Below the pieces are notes generated by a model that saw only the letters and a program-made list of their open reading frames with translations, did no database searches and was not told the DNA's origin. The position numbers and the translations under genes were made by a program. From Pedobacter sp. UBA5917 (GTDB taxonomy: Bacteria; Bacteroidota; Bacteroidia; Sphingobacteriales; Sphingobacteriaceae): a stretch of 13,560 nucleotides of DNA. Location: NCBI RefSeq assembly GCF_002432345.1, contig NZ_DJDT01000192.1, positions 1 through 13,560 of the forward strand, given 5' to 3'. Below are positions 7,569 to 13,560 of the stretch, piece by piece (position 1 is the first letter of the stretch; every line of letters starts with the position of its first letter).

Positions 7569-8283
7569 TTTCTAAGTTACCTGAATTTTCAATGCTTGAT
7601 ACTCGCCTTTATTTAAATTGGACTAATATAAAGATATTAATCTTCAATCAAAGCACATAAAAAGGCTGCGGATCTCGTGATTTCGCTGGCTTGAACGCAT
7701 TATACCCCCTGTCTTATTCTGGATTTAGTTTTCGTTTGGGATACCGCTATTTAACTGACTCGTTAGTAGGGGTGTCCTGGATGATAAAAACTTGATGTCG
7801 AGGCCCTGTTCACAATAATGTCTTTTTGGATGCAAGATTTTGATTGTTCTGCATTTATTAGATGCGTACTTGGATGAAATAAGGTAGTGACCAACGTAAC
7901 AGGAGAGTAGCCGGAAACAAGCAAAAGTTTCACTGTTCATTCGATTGTCAGGAAAGATAATGGTAAGCTGGATGAGGTTATTTGAAATGGGGCGAAAAAA
8001 AACAACATATTCCAATATTGCGAAACAGATACCGATAGTAGATAAAAATGGCTGGAGATACTTTTCAATCGAAACGGATAAAAAGGACGTGAATCTCGGT
8101 CGTTCCTTTCTCTGCGCGCGCATAATGTTTCGGCTTCGCCTCTCCACCCTAAAGGGACTTATAGCGCTCCGTTCCCTCCACTTACCCGTAATTCTATACT
8201 TTCTTTTTTTCCGTTTTTTCTTTTGAAAAGATTTTTTGGGAAAAGGAACGAAATAAGACAATGTAAACTTAAAATTTTAGAAC
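7569..8283. other. 715-nt stretch without a convincing gene
   Basis: It separates the HEPN gene from the mobile-element genes. It holds the HEPN promoter near 7620-7650, then mixed-composition DNA with no tRNA-like fold or direct repeat that I can see. Around 8110-8175 there is a more GC-rich patch able to form short hairpins (CTGCGCGCGC, GGCTTCGCC, CCCTAAAGGG, AGCGCT). A pyrimidine tract rich in T follows at about 8196-8224. ORFs can be read on both strands here (about 7945-8226 plus, 7725-8261 minus), but their products look like low-complexity or antisense shadows. The GC patch may be a regulatory RNA, a transfer or replication site, or part of the SSB leader; the sequence alone does not decide. 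No clear Bacteroidota promoter for the SSB gene was found. Confidence 0.5.
7623..7652 (-). promoter_or_regulatory. Candidate promoter for the HEPN gene
   Basis: Reading the minus strand, TTTG (7652-7649) is followed after 18 nt by TATATTAG (7630-7623). This fits the Bacteroidota pattern TTTG-N19-21-TAnnTTTG with one mismatch and a spacer one base short. The 5' leader to the ATG at 7568 would be about 45-50 nt. The spacer contains an inverted repeat, AAGAT-atta-ATCTT (7631-7644), which could be an operator, though AT-rich palindromes arise easily by chance. Confidence 0.4.
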
Positions 8284-8706
8284 ATGGAAATCACAGGAAG
8301 ATTGACAGCAGATGCGGCGGTTAAGACCGTAAACGGAAACAGAAAAGTGGTGAACTTTTCAATTGCAATTAATGACACTTACCGCAGTGGGGGCGAAACC
8401 AAAAAGTTAACCACTTTTTTTGAGTGTTCATATTGGCTCAACACAGGTATTGCAGAATACCTAAAAAAGGGAGGATGGGTTCAGCTTTATGGCCGAGTGG
8501 GCGTAAATCCTTACATCAGTGGAAGCGGAGAGGCCAAAGCATCTCTAACCTTTCATACCTCGGAGGTTAAATTATTGGGTGGGAATACAGGGAGCTTAGA
8601 TAATGGCAGTGCTAAGACAACCGCTTTGAATGCGGGAAATAAGGAAGTGGCACAGATCAACCCGATAGATAAATTCGATGGCATTGACGGTGACCTGCCA
8701 TTTTAA
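8284..8706 (+). CDS. ssb: Single-stranded DNA-binding protein of the mobile element
   Basis: The 140-residue protein binds and protects single-stranded DNA during replication or conjugative transfer. Residues 1 to about 100 form the OB fold, opening MEITGRLTADAAVKTVNGNR, with the expected VVNFSIAINDTYR and the aromatic FFECSYW segment. A flexible Ser/Thr/Asn-rich linker covers about 100-130. The tail DGIDGDLPF ends in the acidic DLPF tip that recruits SSB partner proteins. It is more divergent than housekeeping SSBs and typical of copies carried on Bacteroidota plasmids and ICEs. It heads the right-hand gene group, 40 nt before the DUF932 gene. ATG 8284 is the only start that gives the complete OB fold. 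Confidence 0.93.
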   Translation: MEITGRLTADAAVKTVNGNRKVVNFSIAINDTYRSGGETKKLTTFFECSYWLNTGIAEYLKKGGWVQLYGRVGVNPYISGSGEAKASLTFHTSEVKLLGGNTGSLDNGSAKTTALNAGNKEVAQINPIDKFDGIDGDLPF

Positions 8707-8746
8707 CTTTTTTCATTTCTTGAACCATTTTAAACAGATATTAGTC

Positions 8747-9832
8747 ATGGCACATAACTTAAATTATAACAGCAATACAGGTAAACACAGTTTTTTTTCA
8801 GTAAAGGAAAAAGCATGGCACGGATTGGGTAAAATTGTGGAATCCTATCCCACTTCGGCAGAGGCACTGAAATTTGCGGGGTTGGATTACAGTGTCGAAA
8901 AACGACCATTATTTACTGTGGATTCCCATAATCTGGCCATCTTCAAAGACCCGGATGCAGACGAAATGTTCAGCGGTTTTACTCCCGATATCCATGTACC
9001 CAATTTTTACTCTACAGTTCGCACAGATACAGAGGACGTTCTAGGTGTAGTCGGTAAAGATTATAAAGTGGTACAAAATATAGAAGCATTCGAATTTTTT
9101 GATAGCATAGTTGGAGGGGGAGAGGGCATCCTCTACGAAACCGCAGGGGCTTTGGGTAAAGGGGAACGCATTTTTATCACTGCCAAATTACCATCTTACA
9201 TCAAGGTTGGAAAGGATGACTTAATAGAGCAGTATCTCTTTTTGACCACTTCGCATGATGGTTTCGGTAGTATCACTGCCGCATTCACACCTGTGCGAAT
9301 CGTGTGTAACAACACCTTAAATGCCGCTTTGAAAAATTCCAGTAATGCAATCCGCATCCGTCATTCTTCGGGGGCAAATGACCGCCTTAGACAGGCACAT
9401 ACCTTAATGGGCATTTCGGGCAGGATAGGAGACGAAATGGAATCCATCTTTAACCATTGGGCTAAAGTGCGTATTACCGATGCCGACCTTAAAAAACTGA
9501 TCCAAACCGCTATGGCACCAAATAAGGAGGTATTGGATAAACTGCAAAAAGGTCTGATCGATGAGGCTTCCAGTGCCTATAAAAATATTGTAGATGAGGT
9601 TTACAGCTATGCCTTGAGCGCACCCTCACAGCTGATCGATACCGCACAGGGAACACTTTTCGGTGCATACAATGCCGTAACAGGCTACTATCAGAATGCT
9701 AGAAACTTTAAGGACAACGAGGCCAAATTCAAATCCATTATCGAGGGAACAGCCAAGCAGAGAGGACAGTCAGCATTTGATTTGTGCCTAGACCTTGGGA
9801 AAAACGGTAATGTAGCTTTTCAATTAAATTAA
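8747..9832 (+). CDS. DUF932 phage/plasmid-like protein (TIGR03299 type)
   Basis: This 361-residue protein has the hallmarks of the DUF932 family: an N-terminal SVKEKAWHGLG (about residues 17-27), VGKDYKVVQN followed by EAFEFFD, and the strongly conserved block TSHDGFGSITAAFTPVRIVC with NNTLNAAL. The family is widespread on phages, plasmids and conjugative elements; its biochemical role is not established, and a role in element replication or maintenance is usually assumed. The start at 8747 (MAHNLNY) is preferred. The frame extends back to an ATG at 8678 inside the SSB gene, but that would add a non-conserved tail and a 29-nt overlap. A strong hairpin follows the stop. Confidence 0.9.
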   Translation: MAHNLNYNSNTGKHSFFSVKEKAWHGLGKIVESYPTSAEALKFAGLDYSVEKRPLFTVDSHNLAIFKDPDADEMFSGFTPDIHVPNFYSTVRTDTEDVLGVVGKDYKVVQNIEAFEFFDSIVGGGEGILYETAGALGKGERIFITAKLPSYIKVGKDDLIEQYLFLTTSHDGFGSITAAFTPVRIVCNNTLNAALKNSSNAIRIRHSSGANDRLRQAHTLMGISGRIGDEMESIFNHWAKVRITDADLKKLIQTAMAPNKEVLDKLQKGLIDEASSAYKNIVDEVYSYALSAPSQLIDTAQGTLFGAYNAVTGYYQNARNFKDNEAKFKSIIEGTAKQRGQSAFDLCLDLGKNGNVAFQLN

Positions 9833-9836
9833 ACCA

Positions 9837-9860
9837 TTGGGAGCGGGCAACCGCTCCCAA
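9837..9860 (+). terminator. 10-bp hairpin with GCAA tetraloop between DUF932 and the PRTRC genes
   Basis: TTGGGAGCGG pairs perfectly with CCGCTCCCAA across a GCAA (GNRA) loop, starting 4 nt after the DUF932 stop. It is followed by A residues, not a T tract, so it lacks the second half of a classical intrinsic terminator. It may be a weak or factor-assisted terminator, or a 3'-end stabiliser that sets unequal expression of DUF932 and the genes downstream. Confidence 0.5.
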
Positions 9861-9873
9861 AAAACTTAAGACC

Positions 9874-10098
9874 ATGAGCAGGTTAACACAAAAAACAGAA
9901 TTTAAGGCGCTTATCGCAGTTGCGCAGACCTTGCACTTTTTTACAAAGCTGTCTGATAAAGGAGTTTCCGCAGGGGATGCCGTCCGCTTGCGCCATGCAG
10001 AAAACATCGTTAAAGATGTAATTACGGGCAATGGTTACACGATTATTTATAGAAACAATAGTATCGGACTTAAAACAATAAAGGAGGAAAAACCATGA
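9874..10098 (+). CDS. Small conserved-looking protein of unknown function
   Basis: This 74-residue basic protein has no signal peptide or membrane segment. Residues 5-50 look helical (FKALIAVAQTLHFFTKL, then DAVRLRHAENIVKDVI), followed by a short beta-like end (YTIIYRNNSIGLKTI). Its stop overlaps the PRTRC E start as ATGA, so the two are probably translated together and it belongs to the cassette's operon. I do not recognise a family, and DNA or protein binding cannot be told from sequence. The ATG at 9874 follows the hairpin after DUF932 by 13 nt. Confidence 0.75.
   Translation: MSRLTQKTEFKALIAVAQTLHFFTKLSDKGVSAGDAVRLRHAENIVKDVITGNGYTIIYRNNSIGLKTIKEEKP
10082..10097 (+). promoter_or_regulatory. 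Strong Shine-Dalgarno site for PRTRC E
   Basis: AGGAGG at 10082-10087 sits 7 nt before the ATG at 10095. Such complete sites are unusual in Bacteroidota, and a near copy (AAAGGAGGA) recurs before the ATG at 10903, so the cassette appears to use them deliberately. It fixes the E start. Confidence 0.6.
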
Positions 10099-10646
10099 GG
10101 ACTAATTTTTTTCAGGCTATTCAACGCTTAAACGGTACAGGGGCATGGATATTCAATATAACATTCAGTGCAGAAAATCAGATGGTGGTTTCAGTGGTAT
10201 TGAAAGATAAGGAAACCAAGGACAGCAAATTTCCATTACCCCCTATGGTTTATAGAGGAACTCCACAGGAATTGGACGAGGGTATTTTTGATGCACTCAT
10301 TCAGCCAGTAGAAGAAATCAACAGCCTTTTTGCCAATATATTAGCCTACAACAAGGGGCTTGCCGATGTAAAGGCAAAAATTACAGTCAAACCTAAAGTA
10401 GAAAGTAAGAGTTCAGCAAAGGAGACAGAAAAAGGAGATGGGGGTGTAAACGTTGAAGAACCAAAGAACGAAAGGCCAAAGTTTGAGGATATCCTCTCTG
10501 AGATCAACAAACTCAATGCGGCCTGTAAATATTCCGAAGCACTCGCCCTGCTTCCTGTAGTGGAAGTGTATCCCGAGAAAAAGACAGAGATAGAGAAAAT
10601 CCGCAAGGAACTGGAATGGAAAAGCAAACAGCTTTCCTTATTGTAA
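10095..10646 (+). CDS. PRTRC system protein E
   Basis: The 183-residue protein starts MRTNFFQAIQRLNGTGAWIF, continues with a beta-rich segment (VVSVVLKDKE, then PLPPMVYRGTPQELDEG) and an Ala/Glu helix with EEINSLF. That is the PRTRC E pattern (TIGR03741 type). A Lys/Glu/Ser-rich linker covers about 98-135, and the C-terminal part (about 136-183) is helical, with NAACKYSEALALLPVVEVYP looking like a TPR-type hairpin. Its molecular role is not known; the family occurs in a plasmid-linked cassette with ThiF-like and ParB-related proteins. It overlaps the preceding small gene (ATGA), and protein C starts 17 nt downstream. Confidence 0.85.
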   Translation: MRTNFFQAIQRLNGTGAWIFNITFSAENQMVVSVVLKDKETKDSKFPLPPMVYRGTPQELDEGIFDALIQPVEEINSLFANILAYNKGLADVKAKITVKPKVESKSSAKETEKGDGGVNVEEPKNERPKFEDILSEINKLNAACKYSEALALLPVVEVYPEKKTEIEKIRKELEWKSKQLSLL

Positions 10647-10663
10647 AACCTAAAGATAAATTT

Positions 10664-10882
10664 ATGTTAACATCAGCAATATTACCAAGGGTGTTTATCC
10701 TCCAAGAGCGGGAAAACGACCTCCGTTTATCAGATCCGTCCAGCAATTTCAGCCCCGAACAGGTCATGGATTTTTATTCGGGCAATTACCCGATCTTAAC
10801 TACCGCAAAGATCGAGGGGCCGGAAATTACGGGCGATGAAATCGAATACAGGTTTATTACCACATTGGGAACAAAAGGATAG
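10664..10882 (+). CDS. PRTRC system protein C, ubiquitin-like
   Basis: This 72-residue protein runs from MLTSAILPRVFI to ...TTLGTKG and matches PRTRC C, which is assigned to the prokaryotic ubiquitin-like group. It is the size of ubiquitin, has an alternating beta pattern with one central helix (SPEQVMDFYSGNYP), and ends in glycine (Gly72), the residue such modifiers need for adenylation by an E1. An E2-like and an E1-like gene lie downstream in the same cassette. Inferred role: a protein modifier, or a carrier activated at its C-terminus. The ATG at 10664 gives the conserved start; an in-frame ATG at 10616 would add 16 residues and overlap gene E by 31 nt. Confidence 0.85.
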   Translation: MLTSAILPRVFILQERENDLRLSDPSSNFSPEQVMDFYSGNYPILTTAKIEGPEITGDEIEYRFITTLGTKG

Positions 10883-10885
10883 ATA

Positions 10886-11056
10886 ATGAAAAGGAGGATA
10901 AAATGTATCAAAACCAAACCTTACTCCAAGGAGTACTATCTGCACCAACAGCTCGCAAGGTTGGTGCAGAGCCTAGACGAAATTCCCGACCTTGCGGCCG
11001 TCAGAAATACCCGCCGGAAGCCTGCACCACTCAACCTTGTGGAAATGGTTTTCTGA
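10886..11056 (+). CDS. 56-residue basic ORF overlapping the start of PRTRC F
   Basis: It begins 3 nt after the protein C stop. The product looks like real protein: basic start MKRRIKCIKTKPYSKEYY, an amphipathic helix (LHQQLARLVQSLDEIPDL), then NTRRKPAPLNLVEMVF. By codon choice and composition this frame is more convincing over 10903-11050 than the F frame, whose product there is rich in Pro, Arg and Cys. It is either a small cassette gene or the true beginning of F separated by a -1 frame change near 11047-11056. I do not recognise a family. Confidence 0.5.
   Translation: MKRRIKCIKTKPYSKEYYLHQQLARLVQSLDEIPDLAAVRNTRRKPAPLNLVEMVF
10892..10905 (+). promoter_or_regulatory. Shine-Dalgarno site before the ATG at 10903
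   Basis: AGGAGG at 10892-10897 lies 5 nt before ATG 10903, much like the site before protein E. It is the main argument that F really starts at 10903. It also lies inside the beginning of the 56-residue ORF (ATG 10886), so it could instead be coding sequence (Arg-Arg codons) that mimics a ribosome site. Confidence 0.45.
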
Positions 11057-12063
11057 ATTATGCTTTTCCTCCTATGGTTATGGGGATGCCCGACGAACTG
11101 CTTAACAGGAAGATGGTAGAAAAAGAGTTTTTTGCCTCGGCAGAAAACCTGTGCAGCCTCTACGGAATTTCCTTTGAAAGGCCGGATGGCCTCATATATC
11201 CCAAAAATGTTGCTTCGGTATTTAACGAATTAAAGCAGAAGATTGGGGCAATAGATGGTGAGCTTACCCTTAATCTCATGTCGTGGGAGGGCAGGACGGC
11301 AAGTTTGGCTACACTAAAAAGGTATGATACAGGAATGACCCTGTTCTATCTGCCAGTTGAACCACTGCACAGGCTCTTACAGGACAAAGCCCGAAAGGAA
11401 ACCGCAGAACTTTTACTTTCCGTATGTGCCTATCTTTTTCAAATTGCAGGGGTTTCCTATCACACTGAGGACAGCAGTTACCTTAATTATGTCTACACAA
11501 TGGTAGAAGAATGGAGTATTGAACCGGAATGTTTTGAAACTGAGATAGAGCAGGAGCAGTTTTTGGAAGAAGTAGCCTACATGAAAAATGCAAGTGAGAA
11601 GCTTTTTTCAAAGATCAATGGCCCCCAAAACCTTAATGCCTTAACGAAAAGATATACCACATACCAACCCCTAAACGAAACTGAAACAGCACTTAAAAAT
11701 ATTGCTGAAAGGATATGCACATTGAGGCAAAATCATCCCGACCGCTCTATTATGGACAGTATATACCATGATTCGTTTTCGATGGAAATCGAGGGGGAGA
11801 GCATTATTTCAGCTGACCAGTATATATCTTTTTTTTGGAGCAGTTTTGATTGCCTTTACGATCAGCTGATGGAATCGGTGAATGCCGAACTAAATGAAAT
11901 TGGCGGGATAGATGAACCTTTGAGCATTCAGTTTTTTGATTCCCCGCAGGGAACTGTAAACCATGACCTATCCTTTGAAAAGGAGTTCTTTGATCTCCTG
12001 CACGAAATATCGGATAACCTAAACAGTTTTGAACATGAAAAACATCACACCATTACTGGATAA
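10903..12063 (+). CDS. PRTRC system protein F, start uncertain
   Basis: The confident part begins about 11054 (FLNYAFPPM) and runs to the stop at 12061-12063. It is a mainly alpha-helical, acidic soluble protein with LFYLPVEPLHRLL, many Glu-rich helices and a C-terminal EFFDLLHEISDNL. It is identified as PRTRC F (TIGR03742 type) by position between C and B and by general sequence character; its function is unknown. Starting at 10903 gives 386 residues with a good Shine-Dalgarno site. However, the first 50 residues look like an antiframe product (EPRRNSRPCGRQKYPPEAC), and the same DNA codes more sensibly in the other frame. The next ATGs in frame are 11074, 11080 and 11086, giving about 325-329 residues. 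A frameshift joining the 10886 ORF to this one is the third option. The end overlaps gene B by 29 nt. Confidence 0.75.
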   Translation: MYQNQTLLQGVLSAPTARKVGAEPRRNSRPCGRQKYPPEACTTQPCGNGFLNYAFPPMVMGMPDELLNRKMVEKEFFASAENLCSLYGISFERPDGLIYPKNVASVFNELKQKIGAIDGELTLNLMSWEGRTASLATLKRYDTGMTLFYLPVEPLHRLLQDKARKETAELLLSVCAYLFQIAGVSYHTEDSSYLNYVYTMVEEWSIEPECFETEIEQEQFLEEVAYMKNASEKLFSKINGPQNLNALTKRYTTYQPLNETETALKNIAERICTLRQNHPDRSIMDSIYHDSFSMEIEGESIISADQYISFFWSSFDCLYDQLMESVNAELNEIGGIDEPLSIQFFDSPQGTVNHDLSFEKEFFDLLHEISDNLNSFEHEKHHTITG

Positions 12064-12745
12064 AATTTATCAGCCCTATAAAGCTTTATTGTTTTATAGC
12101 TCCGAGGCTGAAAGTAGCCATTATGTGGAAAGCTATGATATAAATAGTCAAGGCAGACCAATTAATGCCCACCCCCTTTCGGTAAAAGAAAGTGAACACC
12201 TTGCCAGAGGGCTGAAATATACCATTGAGAAAAGTTCTTTCTTTCTAAAACCAGAGGGGCTTATCCCCGAAAATGTACTTCATTATAATAGCAGTGGCGA
12301 TTGCTGTGCAGTATGGTTCACTGGCGAAAGAAAACAGCATCTGCTTTTTAAAAAGGAACTCGGGATTGATAACGGGGAAGCTTACCTGCCACCTTTGCTT
12401 TGGCGTGCTACAAAATCACAGGTTTGGCTATGGGCATTGGGCAATGGAGATAGACCCAATCTATCCACGCCACTACATTTTGCGCCGTTCTTTAACACTT
12501 ATTCCGATGGGCGCATCTGCATGGGAAACGTAGATGTTGATTTTCCCGATGGATGCAGCCTCGAAAAATTTATAACAGAATGGGAACGGTTTTACTTTGG
12601 TTCGGCTTTCAGTCACCTTTTGGACGGGGTTTCACCTGTAAAAGGGAATATTGTCCAGTTATGGAAAAAGCAGACCGAAAAGGGGAAATCCTTTCCCAAA
12701 AGCATTTTGAAAAAAACAGGCAGGAAACTTAAAGATATATTATGA
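12035..12745 (+). CDS. PRTRC system protein B, E2-like
   Basis: This 236-residue protein fits PRTRC B, which is placed with prokaryotic E2 (UBC-like) family D. The central segment reads LHFAPFFNTYSDGRICMG (147-164): a His148...Asn154...Gly159-x-Ile-Cys162 arrangement parallel to the HPN...G-x-I-C active site of ubiquitin-conjugating enzymes, so Cys162 is the predicted thioester cysteine. LLWRATKSQVWLWAL (121-135) precedes it. The C-terminus is Lys-rich (KKTGRKLKDIL). The expected partners, a ubiquitin-like C and an E1-like ThiF, are in the same operon. The ATG at 12035 is preferred over a TTG two codons upstream. The start overlaps F by 29 nt, and the stop overlaps ThiF as ATGA. Confidence 0.88.
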   Translation: MKNITPLLDKIYQPYKALLFYSSEAESSHYVESYDINSQGRPINAHPLSVKESEHLARGLKYTIEKSSFFLKPEGLIPENVLHYNSSGDCCAVWFTGERKQHLLFKKELGIDNGEAYLPPLLWRATKSQVWLWALGNGDRPNLSTPLHFAPFFNTYSDGRICMGNVDVDFPDGCSLEKFITEWERFYFGSAFSHLLDGVSPVKGNIVQLWKKQTEKGKSFPKSILKKTGRKLKDIL

Positions 12746-13536
12746 TGATTAGCGATAAAAAACGAGTACATATCGTTTACCCTTATCTATTAAACCCGAC
12801 CAATCCCATATCGGTAAATCTGATCGGTGCAGGGGGAACGGGCAGTCAAATGCTTACCGCTCTTGCCCGCATTAACCAGGCGCTGAATGCGCTTGGTCAT
12901 GCAGGGCTAAATGTTACCGTTTATGACCACGACGCAGTTAAGCGCGCCAACCTTGCAAGGCAACTGTTTACCGAAAATGAGGTGGGCTTGAATAAAGGTG
13001 TGGCACTGATTAACCGCCTTAACCGCTTTTTTGGAACAAACTGGAAAGCCGTTCCTATTCGCTTTGCCAAGGACGGTAAAGAACCTAGATTGGCTAACGT
13101 AACTATTTCCTGTGTTGATACGGTTGCGGCTAGGATCGAAATTGAGGAAATACTCCATTTAGCAGTTGCAAAAGCGAGGCATCGGGATTCTCCAATTTAT
13201 TTGCTCGATTTGGGAAACAGTAAAGATTCGGGGCAGATGGTATTATCTACAATAGGAGCGGTCAAGCAGCCGCAGTCTAATACATTCGAAACTGTAGACA
13301 CGCTTCCCTCACTTATTGAAGAATATAAAAATATTCAAAACAATGGTTTAGAGGACGAACAAACCCCAAGTTGTTCACTTGCAGATGCATTGGGGAAACA
13401 GGATTTGTTTATTAATTCAGCAATGGCCAATATGGGGGCTTCCCTGTTGTGGAAGATGCTAAGGGAGGGGCTAATAGAACAGAGGGGATTTTACTTGAGT
13501 CTAGGGGGCTTTAGGTCACAGCCAATAGCGCTTTAA
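12742..13536 (+). CDS. PRTRC system ThiF family protein (E1-like adenylating enzyme)
   Basis: The 264-residue protein has a Rossmann nucleotide-binding start, SVNLIGAGGTGSQMLTALAR (GAGGTG at 29-34), then VYDHDAVKRANLARQLF (60-76), holding the acidic, Asn and Arg residues that E1/ThiF/MoeB proteins use for ATP and magnesium. SCVDT (123-127) matches the conserved CVD turn. PSCS (209-212) offers Cys211 as the likely catalytic or acceptor cysteine. Established for the superfamily: adenylation of the C-terminal glycine of a ubiquitin-like protein. Inferred substrate: PRTRC C. The start is coupled to gene B by ATGA; a second ATG follows at once at 12745. Only 24 nt remain after the stop, so the rest of the cassette is not visible. 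Confidence 0.93.
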   Translation: MMISDKKRVHIVYPYLLNPTNPISVNLIGAGGTGSQMLTALARINQALNALGHAGLNVTVYDHDAVKRANLARQLFTENEVGLNKGVALINRLNRFFGTNWKAVPIRFAKDGKEPRLANVTISCVDTVAARIEIEEILHLAVAKARHRDSPIYLLDLGNSKDSGQMVLSTIGAVKQPQSNTFETVDTLPSLIEEYKNIQNNGLEDEQTPSCSLADALGKQDLFINSAMANMGASLLWKMLREGLIEQRGFYLSLGGFRSQPIAL

Positions 13537-13560
13537 ACTATCGTGGAAATTCCCCGGCGG

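Noticed and set aside
7660..7720. Possible attachment site or tRNA fragment
   Set aside because: No CCA end, no cloverleaf stems, no matching direct repeat elsewhere and no integrase in the window.
7945..8226. 93-residue plus-strand ORF in the same gap
   Set aside because: The middle (GRKKTTYSNIAKQIPIVDKN) looks somewhat protein-like, but the ORF needs a weak TTG start and ends in a Phe/Leu run produced by the T tract. It may be a gene remnant, but support is too thin.
7725..8261. 178-residue minus-strand ORF between the HEPN and SSB genes
   Set aside because: The product opens with a Lys/Arg run from the T-rich tract read backwards, has no recognisable domain, and shows no coding character.
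8678..8746. Upstream extension of the DUF932 protein
   Set aside because: It overlaps the SSB tail in another frame and is not conserved in the family; MAHNLNY at 8747 is the natural start.
12029..12034. TTG start for PRTRC B
   Set aside because: The ATG two codons later is in frame and adequate.

Overview
The window reads as accessory DNA from a Bacteroidota genome, probably of the Sphingobacteriaceae type. The reasons are the AT-rich coding sequence, sparse Shine-Dalgarno sites, short overlapping junctions, promoter-like TTTG / TAnnTTTG elements, an SSB with a DLPF tail, a DUF932 protein and a Bacteroidota-style PRTRC cassette. No rRNA, tRNA, CRISPR array or insertion sequence is seen. The organism is inferred, because nothing in the window is a species marker.

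Left part (1-6318, + strand): an apparent conflict or defence operon. It opens inside a large gene, cut by the window edge, for a caspase-like protease fused to a NACHT NTPase and a long helical C-terminus, an NLR-like layout. The next genes follow with 45 nt or less between them or with overlaps: a short acidic peptide that looks like a graspetide (microviridin-type RiPP) precursor, a MvdC/MvdD-like ATP-grasp macrocyclase, and a three-helix membrane protein that resembles membrane effectors of nucleotide-signalling defence systems. Graspetide enzymes usually travel with exporters or dedicated peptidases, and many graspetides inhibit proteases. Finding precursor and enzyme tied to a caspase-NACHT gene and a membrane protein suggests a RiPP used inside the cell as protease substrate, inhibitor or sensed ligand. 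This is the most novel content of the window. The functional link is inference.

Middle (6357-8283): a convergent minus-strand gene for a 403-residue protein with a HEPN-type RX4H motif, possibly a ribonuclease, with its own plausible promoter. A 715-nt stretch follows without a convincing gene.

Right part (8284-13536, + strand): a plasmid- or ICE-type module of SSB, a DUF932 protein, a small unknown protein and PRTRC genes E, C, F, B and ThiF, mostly overlapping or closely spaced. C, B and ThiF have the marks of a bacterial ubiquitin-like system: a 72-residue modifier ending in glycine, an E2-like protein with an H-N-G-I-C active-site pattern, and an E1-like adenylating enzyme. Expected partners (PRTRC A with a JAB-type domain, PRTRC D, ParB) would lie beyond the right edge. 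The arrangement fits defence cargo beside the backbone of a mobile element.
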